From assembly GCF_016908555.1 (NCBI RefSeq), contig NZ_JAFBEE010000001.1, positions 186,001 to 250,000 on the forward strand: a DNA stretch of 64,000 nucleotides, written 5' to 3'. The notes under the pieces were generated by a model that was given only the letters and a program-made list of their open reading frames with translations, was not told where the DNA came from and ran no database searches. A program made the position numbers and the translations under genes. Origin of the DNA: Alkaliphilus hydrothermalis (GTDB lineage Bacteria; Bacillota; Clostridia; Peptostreptococcales; Natronincolaceae). This document shows positions 60,995 to 64,000 of this stretch, piece after piece. How positions within the stretch are numbered: position 1 is the first letter of the stretch; each line of letters starts with the position of its first letter.

Positions 60995-61300
60995 TTGAGA
61001 ATCGAGCAACATCCAATTTTAGATTTCAAAAGAGGAAAAAAAATAACCTTTACCTTTGATGGAAAACAAATGAAGGGCTATGAGGGAGAAACGATTGCAG
61101 CAGCATTACATGCGGCTGGGGTAAAGTCATTAAGCCACAGTATTCATCTACATCGACCTAGAGGTCTATATTGTGCTATTGGAAATTGTGCTTCTTGCAT
61201 CATGGAAGTCAATGGAGAACCCAATGTAAGGATTTGTGTAGAACCTCTAATTGATGGTATGGTGGTCAATACACAATCGGGAAAGGGGGAGCTAAAATGA
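60995..61300 (+). CDS. [2Fe-2S]-binding subunit of an FAD-dependent dehydrogenase (HcnA/SoxA-N-like)
   Basis: 101 residues from a TTG six bases after AGGAGGTG. A plant-type ferredoxin-like fold in which the cluster ligands read CAIGNCASC followed ~12 residues later by RICVEP, as in small subunits of hydrogen cyanide synthase, opine oxidase and sarcosine/hydroxyproline dehydrogenases. It overlaps the next gene by four bases (ATGA), so subunits are translated together. Confidence 0.88.
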   Translation: MRIEQHPILDFKRGKKITFTFDGKQMKGYEGETIAAALHAAGVKSLSHSIHLHRPRGLYCAIGNCASCIMEVNGEPNVRICVEPLIDGMVVNTQSGKGELK

Positions 61301-62403
61301 GGACAGTTGAGCTCTTAGTCGTTGGCGGTGGTCCAGCAGGCCTGTGTGCTGCCATCCAGGCTGCTGAAATGGGAAGTAGTGTTATATTAGTAGAAAGAAG
61401 TCAACATTTAGGTGGGCAGTTAATTAAGCAAACCCATATGTTCTTTGGCTCTGAGAAGCAATACGCTTCAAAAAGAGGATTTGATATATCAAATATTTTG
61501 TTGGACAAGATCGCATCCCTTGAAAAAATTACTTTGATGCAGAGTACAACTGTCATGGGGATTTATGAAGATGGTGTTGTTACTTTAGAGCATAAGGGTG
61601 AGTACATAAAAGTACTTCCCAAAGCCACTATTGTTGCTACTGGAGCCAGCGAGAAAACCCTAGCTTTTCCCAATAATGACTTACCTGGGATTTATGGAGC
61701 TGGTGCAGTTCAAACATTAATGAATGAATATGGAATCAAACCTGGTAATCGAGTAGTGATGGTGGGAGCAGGAAATATTGGACTGATCGTAAGTTATCAA
61801 TTGATGCAGGCAGGGGTTGAAGTTGCAGCAATAGTTGAAGGAGGCCCCAAAATAGGAGGATATTTAGTTCATGCTTCAAAGGTTCGACGAATGGGGGTTC
61901 CTATCCTTACTAGACATACAATTAAGTCTGCCCACGGTAAAGAAGTCCTTGAAAAAGTTACTTTGTGGCAATTAGATGATCAATGGAATGGAATACCAGG
62001 TACAGAAATAGAATTTGGAGTAGATGTTATGTGTATAGCTGTAGGGCTAGCTCCTTTATCAGAGCTTTTATGGCAAGCAGGTTGTCAAATGAAGTTCATT
62101 GAATCTTTAGGAGGATACGTACCAACAAGGGACGAAAACCTTCAGACCTCTGTAAAGGGTCTATTTGTGGCTGGAGACGTATCTGGAGTTGAAGAGGCCA
62201 GTAGTGCGATGGTGGAGGGATATTTAGCAGGAATGTCAGCGGCATCATATTTAGGATATAAGCTATATAATATGAATGAAGTAAAGGAAAATTTACTGAA
62301 CCAGCTGGATTCGTTGCGTCATGGTCAGATGGGAGAAAAAATTCGCAAGGGCATAGCTGAATTGCAGATTGAACATGAGGCAGCGGCTTCGGTAGATGCT
62401 TAA
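61297..62403 (+). CDS. FAD/NAD(P)-binding oxidoreductase subunit (HcnB/SoxA-like alpha subunit)
   Basis: 368 residues. An N-terminal FAD-binding Rossmann motif (LLVVGGGPAGLCAAIQAAE), a second nucleotide fold near residue 155 (VVMVGAGNIGLIVSYQL) and a C-terminal GLFVAGDVSGVEEASSAMVEG. This is the pyridine-nucleotide-disulfide-reductase-like subunit of multi-subunit amino-acid dehydrogenases. Together with its neighbours it would pass electrons from the substrate-oxidising flavoprotein at 63206. Confidence 0.9.
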   Translation: MRTVELLVVGGGPAGLCAAIQAAEMGSSVILVERSQHLGGQLIKQTHMFFGSEKQYASKRGFDISNILLDKIASLEKITLMQSTTVMGIYEDGVVTLEHKGEYIKVLPKATIVATGASEKTLAFPNNDLPGIYGAGAVQTLMNEYGIKPGNRVVMVGAGNIGLIVSYQLMQAGVEVAAIVEGGPKIGGYLVHASKVRRMGVPILTRHTIKSAHGKEVLEKVTLWQLDDQWNGIPGTEIEFGVDVMCIAVGLAPLSELLWQAGCQMKFIESLGGYVPTRDENLQTSVKGLFVAGDVSGVEEASSAMVEGYLAGMSAASYLGYKLYNMNEVKENLLNQLDSLRHGQMGEKIRKGIAELQIEHEAAASVDA

Positions 62404-62423
62404 AGATCAAAGGGGGGTGCAAA

Positions 62424-62912
62424 ATGTTAGAAGTTACTGGAATACCAACAGTGGAAGATATAGAAAAAGTTTTTCCATCTAAAGAAAGATTAAAAATAGG
62501 ACCAGTGGTGGTAATGGAGTGTTTTCAAAATATACCATGTAATCCATGCTATACAGCCTGTAAGACTGGTGCAATTAAGGAATTTGAAGATATTAACGAT
62601 CTACCGACAGTAGATCAATCCCTATGTAACGGATGTGGCTTATGTATCAGTAACTGCCCCGGTTTATCCATAATGGTGGTGGATATGACTTATTCGGAGG
62701 AGGAGGCCCTTATAAAAATACCCTATGAGTTCTTACCGCTACCAGAGATAGGAGAAACCGTAAAGGGGCTGGATAGAGAAGGTAAAGTAGTCTGTGAAGT
62801 TAAGGTGGTTAAGGTGCTTAGGGGAAAGTCTCTGGATAAAACTCCCATTATTTCACTGGCAGTTGATAAAGAATACGTCAAAATAGTGAGAAATATAAGA
62901 TTGGGGGAATAG
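62424..62912 (+). CDS. 4Fe-4S ferredoxin-type subunit
   Basis: 162 residues. Two clusters of cysteines: a first set in CFQNIPCNPCYTACKTGAI (~residues 33-51) and a second, canonical set CNGCGLCISNCPG (~70-82). The C-terminal ~75 residues form a beta-rich domain without cysteine pairs. It most resembles the small iron-sulfur subunits in archaeal and clostridial amino-acid dehydrogenase operons. Confidence 0.85.
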   Translation: MLEVTGIPTVEDIEKVFPSKERLKIGPVVVMECFQNIPCNPCYTACKTGAIKEFEDINDLPTVDQSLCNGCGLCISNCPGLSIMVVDMTYSEEEALIKIPYEFLPLPEIGETVKGLDREGKVVCEVKVVKVLRGKSLDKTPIISLAVDKEYVKIVRNIRLGE

Positions 62913-62916
62913 GGTG

Positions 62917-63213
62917 ATGGAGAATATTACTTTTATTTGTAGATGCTCAGATCTGACCCTTCAAGATATCAGGGATTTGATCAATAAGGGTTATAATACT
63001 TTTGACGAGTTGAAACGAATCAGCAGAGTGGGAATGGGACCATGTCAAGGAAGAACCTGTTTGCCATTAGTTTTAAGAGAACTATCTATTGCCACTGGAA
63101 AACCAATTTCAGAACTCTGTCCTGGTACCTTTAGACCACCAATCAAGTCAATAAAGTTGGGGGCTATAGCCGACCACACATTAGAAGAGGGAGGCGAAGT
63201 AAATCATGTTTAA
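62917..63213 (+). CDS. BFD-like [2Fe-2S]-binding subunit
   Basis: 98 residues. ICRCSDLTLQDIRDLINKG at the start and RVGMGPCQGRTC in the middle give the four cysteines (CxC...CxxxxC) of the bacterioferritin-associated-ferredoxin domain, as in the C-terminal part of larger oxidase alpha subunits. Here it is a separate gene. I chose the ATG at 62917; a GTG at 62914 is directly before it. The end overlaps the next gene by eight bases. Confidence 0.85.
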   Translation: MENITFICRCSDLTLQDIRDLINKGYNTFDELKRISRVGMGPCQGRTCLPLVLRELSIATGKPISELCPGTFRPPIKSIKLGAIADHTLEEGGEVNHV

Positions 63214-64000
63214 ACAAACTGCCGAAGTAGTCATCATAGGTGGTGGAATTTCCGGAGTTGCAATCGCCTACAATTTAGCTAAGAAAGGTGTTAAAGACAT
63301 CGTTGTAATAGAAAGGGAATACTTAACCAGTGGAGCAACAGGCCGCTGTGGAGCAGGAGTCCGTCAGCAATGGGGGACTGAAATGAACTGTCTCATGGCA
63401 AAATTCTCCTGTGATTTCTTTGAAAACGCAACGGAAGAGTTACAATATGATGGAAATATCGAATTTAAGCAAGGGGGTTACTTAATCCTTTCCAGTACTG
63501 AAAATGAGCATGAACAATTTAAGAAAAATGTACAGCTACAAAACAGTTTAGGAATTCCTTCAAAGCTTTTGACTTTGGATGAGGCAAAGGAAATCGTTCC
63601 CTTTTTAGATACAGATGGACTAGTAAGTGCAACCTACTGCGAAAAGGATGGACACTTAAATCCCTTCCATACTACCCAGGCCTATGCAGATGCAGCTAAA
63701 CGATTGGGAGTAAAAATCTACACCTTTACCAAGGTGACGGGAATTATCGCTGAAAATGGAAAGATTAAGGGTGTTAAGACAACTAGAGGAGATATCGCTA
63801 CAAATATCGTAATAAATGCAGCTGGAGGTTATGCTCAAAATATTGCTAAAATGGTGGGGGTTGAGCTTCCGTTATTCTCAGAAAGACATCAAATCCTTGT
63901 AACAGAGCAAATCGAACCAATCTTAGGTCCAATGGTGATGTCCTTCTCTTTAAATCTTTACTGTCAACAGGCTCCCCATGGTGCATTTCTTATGGGTAGA
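63206..64000 (+). CDS. FAD-dependent amino-acid oxidase/dehydrogenase (DAO family), 5' part
   Basis: 265 codons are open to the right edge, so the C-terminus is missing. The N-terminal FAD motif is EVVIIGGGISGVAIAYNLAKKG followed by VVIEREYLTSGATGRCGAGVR, typical of DadA/glycine oxidase/SoxB-type flavoproteins; INAAGGYAQNIA marks the second FAD contact. With the [2Fe-2S], FAD/NAD(P), 4Fe-4S and BFD subunits, it fits the substrate-oxidising beta subunit of a proline/hydroxyproline/sarcosine-type dehydrogenase complex. The actual substrate is unresolved. Confidence 0.88.
   Translation, partial: MFKQTAEVVIIGGGISGVAIAYNLAKKGVKDIVVIEREYLTSGATGRCGAGVRQQWGTEMNCLMAKFSCDFFENATEELQYDGNIEFKQGGYLILSSTENEHEQFKKNVQLQNSLGIPSKLLTLDEAKEIVPFLDTDGLVSATYCEKDGHLNPFHTTQAYADAAKRLGVKIYTFTKVTGIIAENGKIKGVKTTRGDIATNIVINAAGGYAQNIAKMVGVELPLFSERHQILVTEQIEPILGPMVMSFSLNLYCQQAPHGAFLMGR

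Noticed and set aside
60826..61059. 77-codon + strand ORF ahead of the [2Fe-2S] subunit
   Set aside because: No ribosome site, no recognisable pattern, and the last part overlaps the real subunit gene in another frame.
1..64000. CRISPR arrays, tRNA or rRNA genes, transposases, prophage genes
   Set aside because: I read the intergenic regions for regularly spaced repeats, cloverleaf patterns and mobile-element proteins and found none.

Overview
The window is a contiguous piece of a low-GC, Gram-positive, motile, spore-forming anaerobe of the class Clostridia. The gene content (PolC, SigD/CheC/CheD, SpoVS, YlxY/MlpA/YmxH, TepA, SpoIIIE-type FtsK, MEP-pathway isoprenoid genes) and the gene order resemble Alkaliphilus and its relatives. 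That genus placement is inferred from recall, not from a database search. Every gene I can support lies on the + strand. I see no rRNA, tRNA, CRISPR array, insertion sequence or prophage.

Layout. (1) 1-5.5 kb: end of a chemotaxis/motility operon (cheW end, cheC, cheD, sigD, a FapA-like protein, a small hydrophilic protein, a SwrB-like anchor protein, a small MltG/YceG-like protein). (2) 5.5-15 kb: rpsB-tsf-pyrH-frr, a stand-alone PASTA protein, uppS-cdsA-dxr-rseP, then folA with a 122-bp inverted-repeat element at its 3' end, ispG and a small GT2 glycosyltransferase. (3) 15.3-19.6 kb: polC. (4) 19.6-30 kb: the nusA/infB operon (rimP, nusA, rnpM, ylxQ, infB, rbfA, nrnA, truB, ribF) followed by rpsO and pnp. 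(5) 30-36.9 kb: two small membrane proteins, a PLP decarboxylase, a GNAT and a DJ-1/PfpI protein, which separate pnp from its usual Firmicute neighbours ylxY-mlpA-ymxH. (6) 37-47 kb: chrA, uppP, tepA, ftsK/spoIIIE, mnmH (selU), rimO, pgsA, cinA. (7) 47.1-50.3 kb: recA under a LexA box, then rny. (8) 50.5-55.8 kb: a shikimate operon (aroA, aroC, aroB, aroE, and a chorismate mutase-shikimate kinase fusion). (9) 55.9-60.1 kb: spoVS with a SigH-like promoter, a PHP phosphoesterase, an aspartate-type aminotransferase and purB. (10) 60.6-64 kb: a small CxxC/CxxC protein and a multi-subunit FAD/iron-sulfur dehydrogenase operon that runs off the right edge.

Most of the window is housekeeping: ribosome biogenesis and translation (rpsB, tsf, frr, rpsO, rimP, infB, rbfA, truB, rimO, mnmH), RNA decay (pnp, rny, nrnA), envelope and isoprenoid supply (uppS, dxr, ispG, uppP, cdsA, pgsA, rseP), replication, repair and segregation (polC, recA, ftsK), and motility/sporulation regulators.

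The least ordinary signals are: RNase Y with no ATG/GTG/TTG start and an apparent AUC start behind an excellent Shine-Dalgarno; the folA plus inverted-repeat insertion between rseP and ispG; the structured recA and rny control regions; the stand-alone PASTA gene; the promoter/dyad/terminator-like leader of the two-gene membrane operon at 30 kb; and the amino-acid-dehydrogenase-like operon at the right edge. I did not find a clearly new multi-gene system. The strongest candidates for something undescribed are the rny start and the 30 kb membrane-protein pair.
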